42,053 nt of DNA from a virus: IMG/VR virus record IMGVR_UViG_3300021092_000080, positions 1 to 42,053 of that record. The stretch is one strand, 5' to 3'. A model generated the notes under the pieces. That model saw only the letters and a program-made list of their open reading frames with translations. It was not told where the DNA came from and did no database searches. Each line of letters begins with the position of its first letter. Position 1 is the stretch's first letter. Below are positions 7,545 to 14,607 of the stretch, piece after piece. A program made the position numbers and the translations under genes.

Positions 7545-8103
7545 TTTTGTATCTCCGCCGGAAGTTGTTGGCGTAACGACTTCATTTTTTAATGGGTCTA
7601 TTGATTTAGACCCAGCGTCGAGTGAAGACGCAAATACTTTAATTAACGCCAATCGATTTTTCACGCACGAACACAACGGTTTAGTCCAGGATTGGCGCGG
7701 TAAGAACGTTTATCTTTATCCACCACGCGATGTTTTGCTTTCGGGGGAACAACCAAAAGAGGTTTTGTTGTTTAACCGTCGCCGAAGATTTCAAAAGTCA
7801 GCTCAGCGAGTGTGGCTCGAAGAGTGTCTTAGACGTTATCGAAAAGCTGAATTTGACGAAGCAATCATTTTTTTAACTTCTTCGCAAGTTGCGTTATTAG
7901 TTACGCAGAAGTTAAATATTGATCTGCCTATGTGCGTACTGAAGCATCACCCTAATTTGCACTTAGATAGTCCTGGATTACCAAAACTAGAGAGCACTCG
8001 ATGCCTTGGTTTTGTTTTATATTTACCTTCTCCTTTTAATACAGAAGAAAGGATTATGGAATTCGCTAGGTTATATAGTCAGCTGGGCCGTGTATATTGC
8101 TGA
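7525..8103 (+). CDS. Dam-like (phage DNA N6-adenine methyltransferase family) protein with altered catalytic motif
   Basis: 192 residues. Residues 24-62 match the phage DNA N6-adenine methyltransferase family (PF05869-type): SIDLDPASSEDANTLINANR, then FFT and NGLVQDWRGKNVYL. In active members the next residues are N/D-PPY, the catalytic motif IV. Here they are YPPR (65-68), so both the Asn/Asp and the aromatic residue are replaced. The rest of the Rossmann pattern (FDEAIIFLTSSQ and TRCLGFVLYLPSP) is kept. The family is clear, but methyltransferase activity is doubtful; a DNA-binding or regulatory remnant is possible. Last gene of the plus-strand operon, converging on the 8066 gene with 38 bases of overlap. 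Confidence 0.7.
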   Translation: MPLAAIDFVSPPEVVGVTTSFFNGSIDLDPASSEDANTLINANRFFTHEHNGLVQDWRGKNVYLYPPRDVLLSGEQPKEVLLFNRRRRFQKSAQRVWLEECLRRYRKAEFDEAIIFLTSSQVALLVTQKLNIDLPMCVLKHHPNLHLDSPGLPKLESTRCLGFVLYLPSPFNTEERIMEFARLYSQLGRVYC

Positions 8104-8368
8104 GTGATTCGACCGTACCGTAGGTATTGTCCGGTCCGTAAGAATCGCGGTTTGCAAATCCAAGGCCCACGGGGGTGTTCTTCATCTGAGCGAACGTGCG
8201 CTCGCGGCGCAAACGTTTTTGTCTTTCATCTGAGCTTTCCGCCCAGACTTGTCCCGCTAAACGAATTACGTTTCGGCTGCGATACCGATAGTCGTGTTTA
8301 GCAAAGGGCGCCTCCCCGTGGAAGCGAATTTTACGTTCGTGCCCAGATTCCCTAATGGAATCAGACAT
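8066..8368 (-). CDS. Hypothetical basic protein
   Basis: 100 residues starting MSDSIRESGHERKIRFHGEA, rich in Arg, with an RQKRLRRER patch at about residues 49-57. No domain recognised. Its start overlaps the end of the upstream 8361 gene by 8 bases, and its 3' end overlaps the convergent Dam-like gene by 38 bases. It belongs to the minus-strand virion/lysis block. Confidence 0.55.
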   Translation of the reverse strand: MSDSIRESGHERKIRFHGEAPFAKHDYRYRSRNVIRLAGQVWAESSDERQKRLRRERTFAQMKNTPVGLGFANRDSYGPDNTYGTVESLSNIHGPADYIT

Positions 8369-8909
8369 TGTACGTATATAACTGACGGAAAGAGTCTACA
8401 TCGCTAGTTACAGTAGGAGGCTTTTTAGCTAACTCCATGTAAGTCGGATCATAGAGTTTATTGAAAGCCGGTTTACTGGCAATAGCTTCAAAGCCAATTA
8501 CTGGCGCTGCCAGAGCTTCATAGAGACGAGATTGAGCTTTAGTCGACGCTTTATCCATGCCTGCGGTGTATTCGCCTGCGCTGCCACGGAGCACATCGGC
8601 TAACAGATTTATAGAACTACCCGGTGTTTGAATATCTAAAACTCCGGGACGGAAATACTTTTGCTTCGCCTCGTATTCACCTTTAAGCGCAGGAACTCCG
8701 ACAGCAAAACGTTTTTCGTATTCGGTCCGAGCTTCCGTGCCGGTACGACCGAAAATTTTATCTAATTCCGCTTGCGAAGTTTCGCGCTTAGCTTCGTAAG
8801 TTTCAGCCCGAGCAAGAACATCTTTCGCAAGTTCTTTCTGTTTATCTAAAGCATCATTTACGGCACTACGTGCCATGGCAGCGTAATCAGGTTGTTGCCG
8901 AGCGCCCAT
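8361..8909 (-). CDS. Probable virion-associated protein
   Basis: 182 residues, mainly helical and charged, starting MGARQQPDYAAMARSAVND. Residues 20-60 are a likely coiled coil (KQKELAKDVLARAETYEAKR). The composition, rich in Ala, Lys and Glu without Cys, is like that of the internal virion proteins further downstream. It begins 2 bases after the lysin gene. Role inferred only from composition and position. Confidence 0.6.
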   Translation of the reverse strand: MGARQQPDYAAMARSAVNDALDKQKELAKDVLARAETYEAKRETSQAELDKIFGRTGTEARTEYEKRFAVGVPALKGEYEAKQKYFRPGVLDIQTPGSSINLLADVLRGSAGEYTAGMDKASTKAQSRLYEALAAPVIGFEAIASKPAFNKLYDPTYMELAKKPPTVTSDVDSFRQLYTYNV

Positions 8910-8911
8910 TG

Positions 8912-10261
8912 TTAAAACACTGGTTGTCCTTTAGCCAGTCTATCGCGAATTTGATAGCCTATCTTCAAAACTTCAGGACTGGTCTTGTTCTCACCTGGAT
9001 TATAGAAATCAGCGGAAACGTGAGCTCCAGTAGTAGAACCACTGCGACCTTGTGTACCGATAAATGTTCCGGGATCAATAACGGCGCCAGGTTTTAGACC
9101 GGGATTAAGTTTATCGAAATGAGCCAGACGCACATCGAATGCTCGTCCCGTCTGCGGGTCGACGCCACGGAGATCGACGTAATTCCCGTAGCCTCTACGG
9201 CCTGGACCTTTTTCTAAATTAGTTTCCCAAGGATCGTTAACTACCTTTAAAACTTGGGCTTTAAATGGGAGGTTGAATGCCGCCCCACGACCGCCGGGAA
9301 TCACAAAGTCAAATCCTGGCTCACCAGAAGTATCAACGGCAGAGGTGATTTGAACCCCCGGAATTGTTGTTCCTCCAGAAGGAGTCAGTGCCCCGGTGGA
9401 CATAGGCTGAGCACCTATGGATTTATTTAGCTGACTTTCTAAAGCTTCAGCTTGTTGGTTGAAAACTTTTTCGGTTAATTTTGCCTGCAGAATTTGTGTT
9501 GCTAAGGCTGTTGGATCAGCGTTCGGCGTTACAGATTCCATCGAAGCCGATAAGGCTTCAGCTCGATACTTTTCAGCTAAGTCAGTAATACCCTGTTCAT
9601 CTAAAGCATTAGCTAGCTCTAAGTATTTAGTTGCTTGATCCCCCGTCGATGCGGGCTGTTCTGTTTTGGTAGCAAACTCACTAACAATATTTTTAAGCGC
9701 TCCTTTGAAATCAAATCGAGGTATAGAAACCGGACTTACAGAAGAAGTTTCGGTTGTACTCTGATCCTGAACTACGGGACTGGGTACGCGCCCGTAAACC
9801 TCCTGAATCGAACTTAAGGATTTGACGGGCTGACCATAATAGCTTTTACCCGATTCAGTCGGGAAAGATGCCCACGCGGGGGATAAAGCGGCGGCAACTC
9901 GTGGACTTAACCCCTCTTGCTTTAAAGCAGCGAGACCGCCAATCTTCATCAGCTTGTCCCGAGCCAAAGCCAAGGCGGCAATATCCTGCTCTTTGGGTCC
10001 GAAAGAGCCCAGTCCTAATCGAGACGCATAAGAACCCCAGGTATAAGGCATGAACTGATATGCACCTGCCGCTGCGCTCTTATATCCCCCGCTAGAAATA
10101 ACAGTATCGGGGTGCTTACTCAGATCGCTAAAAGTGCCGCCACCAAACATAGTTTGGTAACCTTTAGGTCCTGCAGTCCCTTCAGCAAAACGAATCGCCT
10201 GTAATAACCGCTGCCCCTCAGGAGTCTGGCGAAACTGTTCCAGTAATTGCCGCTCATTCAT
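8912..10261 (-). CDS. Lysin: GH104-like muramidase plus degenerate M23-like domain
   Basis: 449 residues. Residues 15-150 match lambda-R-type muramidases (GH104): AIRFAEGTAGPKGY with E27 as the likely catalytic acid, FGGGTFSDLSKHP, GAGxYQF-like AAAGAYQFMPYTW and FGPKEQDIAALAL. Residues 150-310 are a linker with helical segments. Residues 312-420 resemble an M23 (LytM) peptidase fold: GFDFVIPGG, NYVDLRG, RLAHFDKL (H381) and TGAHVSADF. The M23 zinc ligands are only partly kept: HxGxD is E314-P-G-F-D318, and HxH is H414-V-S416. The first domain should cut peptidoglycan glycan strands; the second probably binds rather than cuts. The protein could be an endolysin or a virion-associated wall-degrading enzyme. 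Confidence 0.8.
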   Translation of the reverse strand: MNERQLLEQFRQTPEGQRLLQAIRFAEGTAGPKGYQTMFGGGTFSDLSKHPDTVISSGGYKSAAAGAYQFMPYTWGSYASRLGLGSFGPKEQDIAALALARDKLMKIGGLAALKQEGLSPRVAAALSPAWASFPTESGKSYYGQPVKSLSSIQEVYGRVPSPVVQDQSTTETSSVSPVSIPRFDFKGALKNIVSEFATKTEQPASTGDQATKYLELANALDEQGITDLAEKYRAEALSASMESVTPNADPTALATQILQAKLTEKVFNQQAEALESQLNKSIGAQPMSTGALTPSGGTTIPGVQITSAVDTSGEPGFDFVIPGGRGAAFNLPFKAQVLKVVNDPWETNLEKGPGRRGYGNYVDLRGVDPQTGRAFDVRLAHFDKLNPGLKPGAVIDPGTFIGTQGRSGSTTGAHVSADFYNPGENKTSPEVLKIGYQIRDRLAKGQPVF

Positions 10262-10323
10262 CAGGTATTACTGGAACTAAATTTCCAATAACTTAGTTTA
10301 AATGATCCTGACTAAAGAAGAAC

Positions 10324-10575
10324 TTATTCCTCTGCGTCAAGCTCATCATCAAATAAACTCATGTTGGTATCCATAGCAATACCAACCTCACTCATTACAG
10401 TTTTATAAGCCCGTTCGCGACAAATTAACTTAAATACCGTGGCCCACAGAAACTGATCGCGGTCTTTGTCCTTCAGTGAGTGAGCCGTGGTGCGGATACG
10501 GGTCAGAACAAATTCATCTTCGAGAGTAAGCCCGCAATCAAGGCTTTGAGACTCATTTGACTTACGGGAAGCCAT
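10324..10575 (-). CDS. NblA-like small protein (candidate phycobilisome-degradation adaptor)
   Basis: 83 residues. Residues 16-66 align without gaps to the cyanobacterial NblA/Ycf18 pattern: LTLEDEFVLTRIR corresponds to the LSxEQxFxLxxxR start of NblA, a two-helix spacing follows, then DQFLWATVFKLICRERAYK corresponds to the xFLxxLYxxMxxRExxY part. NblA is a small helical adaptor that delivers phycobilisome proteins to the Clp protease; some cyanophages carry it. Identity is low and the first 15 residues are extra, so this is a candidate. It has its own putative promoter about 55 bases upstream, with TATAAC and TGN. If real, it would act on host light harvesting. Confidence 0.5.
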   Translation of the reverse strand: MASRKSNESQSLDCGLTLEDEFVLTRIRTTAHSLKDKDRDQFLWATVFKLICRERAYKTVMSEVGIAMDTNMSLFDDELDAEE

Positions 10576-10628
10576 CGCGGTGAGCCGACTAATTAAAGTC
10601 TAGCTCTACTCACAAAAAAGCTCTTAAA

Positions 10629-10639
10629 GTTATAGCACA
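10629..10639 (-). promoter_or_regulatory. Putative extended -10 promoter (TGTGCTATAAC) of the NblA-like gene
   Basis: On the minus strand the sequence reads TGTGCTATAACT, an extended -10 box (TGC followed by TATAAC). The identical 12-mer recurs upstream of the 17205 gene. No strong -35 is seen. It would give a leader of about 50 bases before the ATG at 10575. It lies just inside the intergenic gap, which supports a regulatory rather than coding role. Confidence 0.5.
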
Positions 10640-10660
10640 GAATGTCTTAATCGTTCTGTA

Positions 10661-10909
10661 TCACCAGTTTTTGCAGCTCCAATAGCCTGGAGTTAACTTA
10701 CTCTTTTTCTCGTCACAGCTATGCCTAGATCTAAACGCAGCGCGTCGTTTAGGATCATCGCTACGATTTTCCATATTCGGATCACCAAAGCGAACTAAAC
10801 GAACAGTATCGCCTTCTTTAGCCGCCACGGAGTATTCCTTACCGCTCTGAACGTCACGCTTGGGCTGGTTATACCTTTTGAAAACTTCTCCTGCGATACG
10901 AATTGTCAT
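10661..10909 (-). CDS. Conserved phage-type small basic protein
   Basis: 82 residues starting MTIRIAGEVFKRYNQPKRD. Residues 30-47 (KEGDTVRLVRFGDPNMEN) form a small beta unit. The C-terminus carries RRAAFRSRHSCDEKK followed by LTPGYWSCKNW. This RHxC...YWSCxxW ending with an IAGExxxxxNxPKR start is a pattern I know from small uncharacterised proteins of phages and large DNA viruses. Function unknown. Divergent from the HTH/Dps cassette at 11037. Confidence 0.65.
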   Translation of the reverse strand: MTIRIAGEVFKRYNQPKRDVQSGKEYSVAAKEGDTVRLVRFGDPNMENRSDDPKRRAAFRSRHSCDEKKSKLTPGYWSCKNW

Positions 10910-11036
10910 AGAACTAAACGCTGCAATTTAATATTAGCCGACCGAAAAATAAAGAACACCTTTAATCGGATAAGACTGAGCGTGCACAGAAGAAACAGAG
11001 CTAATATACAACCGTCACATTTTCTCCGCATATACA

Positions 11037-11306
11037 ATGTCGGACGGTAAAGCACTTCTTACCATCGCTGAAACCGCTGAACTTCTTAACTGCAGCTCCG
11101 GCTTTGTGCGTAAGCGCATCGCGCTGTCTGAAGCTAATCAGCCTGGCGGGTGGCCCAAATCTGTGTACGTGAACCTGCAACCTAACGGTGCAAAATCTCT
11201 GTACCGGGTAAACAAAACTGCGCTCGAAGAGTATCTCCAAAGTTCCCCTACCGCTAAAGTGGAGGCAGAAGAAACTCCGATGGCGGCTGTTGCCTGCACT
11301 TTCTGA
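11037..11306 (+). CDS. HTH protein of the Dps cassette (excisionase/AlpA-like)
   Basis: 89 residues. Residues 7-32 form an HTH of the MerR/excisionase type (LTIAETAELLNCSSGFVRKR), followed by the wing YVNLQPNGAKSLYRVNKTAL and a helix ending EEYLQSS. Upstream, TAATAT at 11002-11007 could serve as a -10 box. The gene is immediately followed by dps (1-base gap), so the two are a two-gene transcription unit and this protein may regulate it. Both genes lie on the plus strand inside a minus-strand region. Confidence 0.7.
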   Translation: MSDGKALLTIAETAELLNCSSGFVRKRIALSEANQPGGWPKSVYVNLQPNGAKSLYRVNKTALEEYLQSSPTAKVEAEETPMAAVACTF

Positions 11307-11307
11307 T

Positions 11308-11841
11308 ATGACGTTCTCCGGCTCTTTTGAGGCAGCTCCCACCCCTATGCCGGGTGAGGCAATCGTCATTATCGAAGAGCAGGAATTGAAGCCTGTGGCC
11401 ACGGCTGACGAGCTTATTAGTCAACTTGTGGCCCTCGCCTCTTATACCAATCAGCTGTATTTACAGGCTCACCTCATTCATCTGAATGTGGAGGGGCCTA
11501 TTTTTCTGCCGATCCACGAGTTCCTTAAAGAGCAGTACGATGCGCATATTGCGCAGTTCGATGCGCTGAGCGAGTTTGTTCGCTCAATGGATTATTTAAT
11601 GCCTATGTGCGCAAAAGGTCTTCAAGGCGCCTACAAAAACTTTAAGCACATTAAATCATACGAAGCCCGCGAGATGCTGACGGTGTACGTCAAAAATCTC
11701 GAAGCTGCTGGTTTCATGGCTAAAGATGTCGGTATGACTGCTAAGGAAGTGCAAGCACCCGACATCGAAAATTACCTGGCGGAACTTGTGGGGATGATGT
11801 TCAAAGCTGCCTGGTTCCTCAAAGCGACTCTGCGCGATTAA
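11308..11841 (+). CDS. dps: Dps-family ferritin-like DNA-protection protein with intact ferroxidase signature
   Basis: 177 residues from ATG at 11308, chosen over a TTG 18 bases earlier because it lies 1 base after the upstream stop. Dps proteins form dodecamers that oxidise and store iron and protect DNA from peroxide. The Dps signature is clear: HLNVEGPIFLPIH (H58 and H70, 12 apart), then D85 and E89 at +15 and +19, exactly the spacing of the ferroxidase centre residues of E. coli Dps (H51, H63, D78, E82). The last helix (GMMFKAAWFLKATL) also fits. The N-terminal 40 residues are longer than usual and acidic. Convergent with the 11838 gene, sharing TTAA. Confidence 0.8.
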   Translation: MTFSGSFEAAPTPMPGEAIVIIEEQELKPVATADELISQLVALASYTNQLYLQAHLIHLNVEGPIFLPIHEFLKEQYDAHIAQFDALSEFVRSMDYLMPMCAKGLQGAYKNFKHIKSYEAREMLTVYVKNLEAAGFMAKDVGMTAKEVQAPDIENYLAELVGMMFKAAWFLKATLRD

Positions 11842-12494
11842 ATTGCAGTCCAGGTATTAGAGAACTGAATATATAGACCCGCCGCGTAAACACCGGAGGT
11901 TTGTATTTGGTAAAACAAAGCTCCAGAACCATAACTGCTCGGACTAGGTAATCCGCTTAGTCCTATATCGGCACTTTTAACTGTGCCCGAGGCCAAGATC
12001 GCCCCTGACGCCAAAGTGGCTGTATTAGCTGTGATTGCTCCCGAGGCCAAGATCGCCCCTGACGCCAAAGTGGCTGTATTAGCTGTGATTGCTCCCGAAG
12101 CCAAGACAGCGCCGGAAGCTAATACTGCTACGTTTGCAATACCAGCAACGGAAGCTGAGTCTGCCGTGGTTGACGAATCAGAAAAAGACGCTCCGATCTT
12201 TTGCCACGCTGAGCCTGTCCAAACTTTTAAATAGTAAGCAGACGTAGAGCTGTCGGACCACAGTTCACCAACTGAGTTACCCGCTACTCCAACGGGAGTT
12301 GAGTTAGGCGCCGTGGCCCCATAATGCGAGGGACCGATCTTCCTGATAGCACCAGCTGAGTCTTCGAAATAAAGCCCTGGATCGGCGGCACCCACTGCCA
12401 TAGCCAGTTCACCGTTCTGAATAACAGTTCCGCTAGGGCGATCAGACGATTGACCGGAACGCTTTAAAAGAAGAACAACAGGTGTTGAAGTCAT
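11838..12494 (-). CDS. Tail-fibre-like structural protein with 18-residue repeats
   Basis: 218 residues. The N-terminus reads MTSTPVVLLLKRSGQSSDRP, then SGTVIQNGELAMAVGAADPG and LYFEDSAGAIRKIGP, a common N-terminal segment of phage fibres. A central block has tandem repeats of LASGAITANTATLASGAI, 18 residues each. The unit VGELWSDSST...YLKVWTGSAWQKIG matches the W-rich repeats of the 3086 gene product. Fibre or capsid-fibre role inferred. Confidence 0.75.
   Translation of the reverse strand: MTSTPVVLLLKRSGQSSDRPSGTVIQNGELAMAVGAADPGLYFEDSAGAIRKIGPSHYGATAPNSTPVGVAGNSVGELWSDSSTSAYYLKVWTGSAWQKIGASFSDSSTTADSASVAGIANVAVLASGAVLASGAITANTATLASGAILASGAITANTATLASGAILASGTVKSADIGLSGLPSPSSYGSGALFYQIQTSGVYAAGLYIQFSNTWTAI
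11986..12100. repeat. Tandem 54-base direct repeats inside the fibre-like gene
   Basis: Two identical 54-base units (starting at 11986 and 12040, both CCCGAGGCCAAGATCGCC) are followed by the diverged start of a third at 12094. The period of 54 bases is 18 codons, so the repeats keep the reading frame of the minus-strand gene. The perfect identity suggests a recent duplication, and copy number may vary between isolates. Confidence 0.85.
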
Positions 12495-12495
12495 A

Positions 12496-14031
12496 TCAGT
12501 ACGTACCGCCGTTGATCAACGAAGGGAATCCAGCGGGCGGAATTAAGACCCCGTTAGCATACTGCCCTCCAACAAAAGTGTTAATAGGTTGCGATACTAA
12601 AACCCCGTTGGCGTATGTACCGCCGTCATACACCTGAAGTTGATCGAAGTTAATCGGAGCGAATGGGTCGAATTCCTCGATGGTAAACATCTCGAAATTC
12701 TCCGCCTCCATTGGCGTCAAAGAATTTATATTTCCAAAGTTCAGTGTTTTACCCATCATGTTGTACATGTCGGGGTACATCATGTGCGTAGGCATATCGT
12801 TTTTCGCAGGGCTATACCTCTGCCACCACACGAGATTTCGCTCGCGTTTAAAAAAGTCTGTCTGTTTAGCTAAATCAATTTCGAATTTTTCTCTGTAATA
12901 CTCGTTCATCGGTTCGTCGTTTGGTTGAGCTAACCACATCGATGTTGTAGTGGTCTGCCCAAATCGCAGCTGAAGATCCCACATAGCCGCATAAATATGC
13001 TTACACCAACGCGGCTGATAATAAAAAACGTTTGGATCTGAGTACACGGCTTCCGTATACTCAGGGATGTTATAAATTTCGTTTAGATATATAAAACCAA
13101 ATGTCCGAGCAAAACCAGGGTTGTCATTAGAAGGAACCTGCCGCACAGTCGAGTCGGGACCGGCATCGTAAAAACCTGGATTGGTATTCTGGACTCGGGT
13201 AAACGGATATTTACGACGCAACGAGGCTTCATAAAGATTGAAACCTTCTCGGGCTAAGAAATCCGGGCAAGTGCATTGAGACCGCATTTCGGTAGTCAAA
13301 TATTCCCCGACTGCCGGAGGACCTGTAGCAGGAACTGCCATGGTCGTGGAATTAACCACGGCCCAGCTATTAGCTTCGGTATGGGATAAAAACAGAGTAT
13401 TAAATATGGGCAGAAAACCCGGAGCTTGAGGAACCCCGTTAATTCCTACAGCGGTAACCGTATAGTTGTTATATCCGTACGCTTTTTCTGTGCCGTCTGC
13501 GTTATATCTATTTGATAAAACTTCTCCAGCAAAGAATGAAATTGGTGCGCCAAAGTTAGAACTCAACCGAACCGCATAAGTGTTTGCGTCGTAATCAGTG
13601 ACGGAAACGACCGAATAACCAAAATTCAGGAAGTTAAATGAATCCCTAGGTCGAATTCCAACCATCCACATGCGCATGTCTGCACGCGTGGTTGGATACA
13701 TAAAAGCAATACCAGGCAAAAATGTCCCAACACCGGGAGCACCTGATACAAAATATTTAAAGCTATACGTCAGACCTTCATATGCTTGCTGCGAGTACAT
13801 CGCAAGCTCATACCCACGTCTCCAACGAGCCCAAAGGGACGCGTAATCGTAGTCACTTAAAAGACTAAAGTTTTTAGTCCCCGTGACAGGACGAAAGCGT
13901 CTTTTAAACGGTAGAGGACGTAATAATTCGCCTGCGTTATCAGAACCGCGAATCGTGCGAGGTTGATTTACAGGGTTAGTGGCTTTAAAATCTCGAAAGC
14001 CAAAATTATCAGATCCTCTTTTTCTTGCCAC
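12496..14031 (-). CDS. Large virion-type protein with SWIM zinc finger
   Basis: 511 residues, aromatic-rich (many Tyr, Phe, Trp), starting MARKRGSDNFGFRDFK. It contains a SWIM-type zinc motif, CxC...CxH, as C253-T-C255 (QCTCPDF) and C343-K-H345 (RWCKHIYAAMWDLQ), with an insertion of about 87 residues between the two halves. SWIM fingers usually bind DNA or proteins. The C-terminus carries tandem GGxYANGVL(V/I) repeats (GGTYANGVLV, GGQYANGVLI) and ends NGGTY. It is followed by fibre-like and preceded by other virion genes. A structural or DNA-ejection role is likely; the SWIM finger is direct sequence evidence, the role is inferred. Confidence 0.75.
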   Translation of the reverse strand: MARKRGSDNFGFRDFKATNPVNQPRTIRGSDNAGELLRPLPFKRRFRPVTGTKNFSLLSDYDYASLWARWRRGYELAMYSQQAYEGLTYSFKYFVSGAPGVGTFLPGIAFMYPTTRADMRMWMVGIRPRDSFNFLNFGYSVVSVTDYDANTYAVRLSSNFGAPISFFAGEVLSNRYNADGTEKAYGYNNYTVTAVGINGVPQAPGFLPIFNTLFLSHTEANSWAVVNSTTMAVPATGPPAVGEYLTTEMRSQCTCPDFLAREGFNLYEASLRRKYPFTRVQNTNPGFYDAGPDSTVRQVPSNDNPGFARTFGFIYLNEIYNIPEYTEAVYSDPNVFYYQPRWCKHIYAAMWDLQLRFGQTTTTSMWLAQPNDEPMNEYYREKFEIDLAKQTDFFKRERNLVWWQRYSPAKNDMPTHMMYPDMYNMMGKTLNFGNINSLTPMEAENFEMFTIEEFDPFAPINFDQLQVYDGGTYANGVLVSQPINTFVGGQYANGVLIPPAGFPSLINGGTY

Positions 14032-14034
14032 GTA

Positions 14035-14589
14035 TTAATAGAACCCGCCTTGGGCCCAGATCGTGATTCCGGAAGAGCTAAGACCGCCAGAAACAGAAGT
14101 AGGACCGTTGCCGAGATAGCCGGCGCAAAGGATATAACCTTTTTCAAGGTAAAGACCTTCTCCTTTACCGATTTGAATCGGAGCAATGATGTTTGTGTCA
14201 CCGGTTTTGGGCACCGGAGCATTAACAGCAAACAGCTGTACGGGAAGCGGATAACCAAAGGTACTTCCGCTCAGCCCCACCTCGAAACGACCCACCATAA
14301 GAGCCGCCGACGTAGAAGGTGCGGCCTGGTTAGGAGCGTAAACGTAAAGCCCAATGTCAGCGGTTCGAATACCGCTCTTATCAGGGTAATCTTCGTTGCT
14401 AACAATCGTGATGTCCTCAACGAGAGCCGCGTCTTCTGAAGGCAGGTCACCCACGCGGACTAACTGAATCAGATCAGTCAGATTCGGGTTCGTCGGATCG
14501 CATTGTCCCGTGCCGCTGGTAATGCGCGCGCCGCGAAGAAACGGGCGGTCAATCAGACAGGGCTGCTTGTTTGTGCTAGTCGAGGCCAT
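14035..14589 (-). CDS. Virion structural protein, beta-rich
   Basis: 184 residues starting MASTSTNKQPCLIDRPFLRG. Beta-rich and neutral, with segments like DIGLYVYAPNQAAPS, LMVGRFEVGLSG and the glycine-rich ending SSGITIWAQGGFY. The composition fits a capsid or tail-tube type protein, but no family can be named. Lies between the SWIM-finger gene and small virion genes with short gaps. Role inferred from context. Confidence 0.65.
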   Translation of the reverse strand: MASTSTNKQPCLIDRPFLRGARITSGTGQCDPTNPNLTDLIQLVRVGDLPSEDAALVEDITIVSNEDYPDKSGIRTADIGLYVYAPNQAAPSTSAALMVGRFEVGLSGSTFGYPLPVQLFAVNAPVPKTGDTNIIAPIQIGKGEGLYLEKGYILCAGYLGNGPTSVSGGLSSSGITIWAQGGFY

Positions 14590-14607
14590 TGTATGCGCTC
14601 TGTAATA

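Noticed and set aside
13963-14439. A 158-residue plus-strand frame across two virion genes
   Set aside because: It spans the boundary between two well-supported minus-strand genes and has no recognisable feature.
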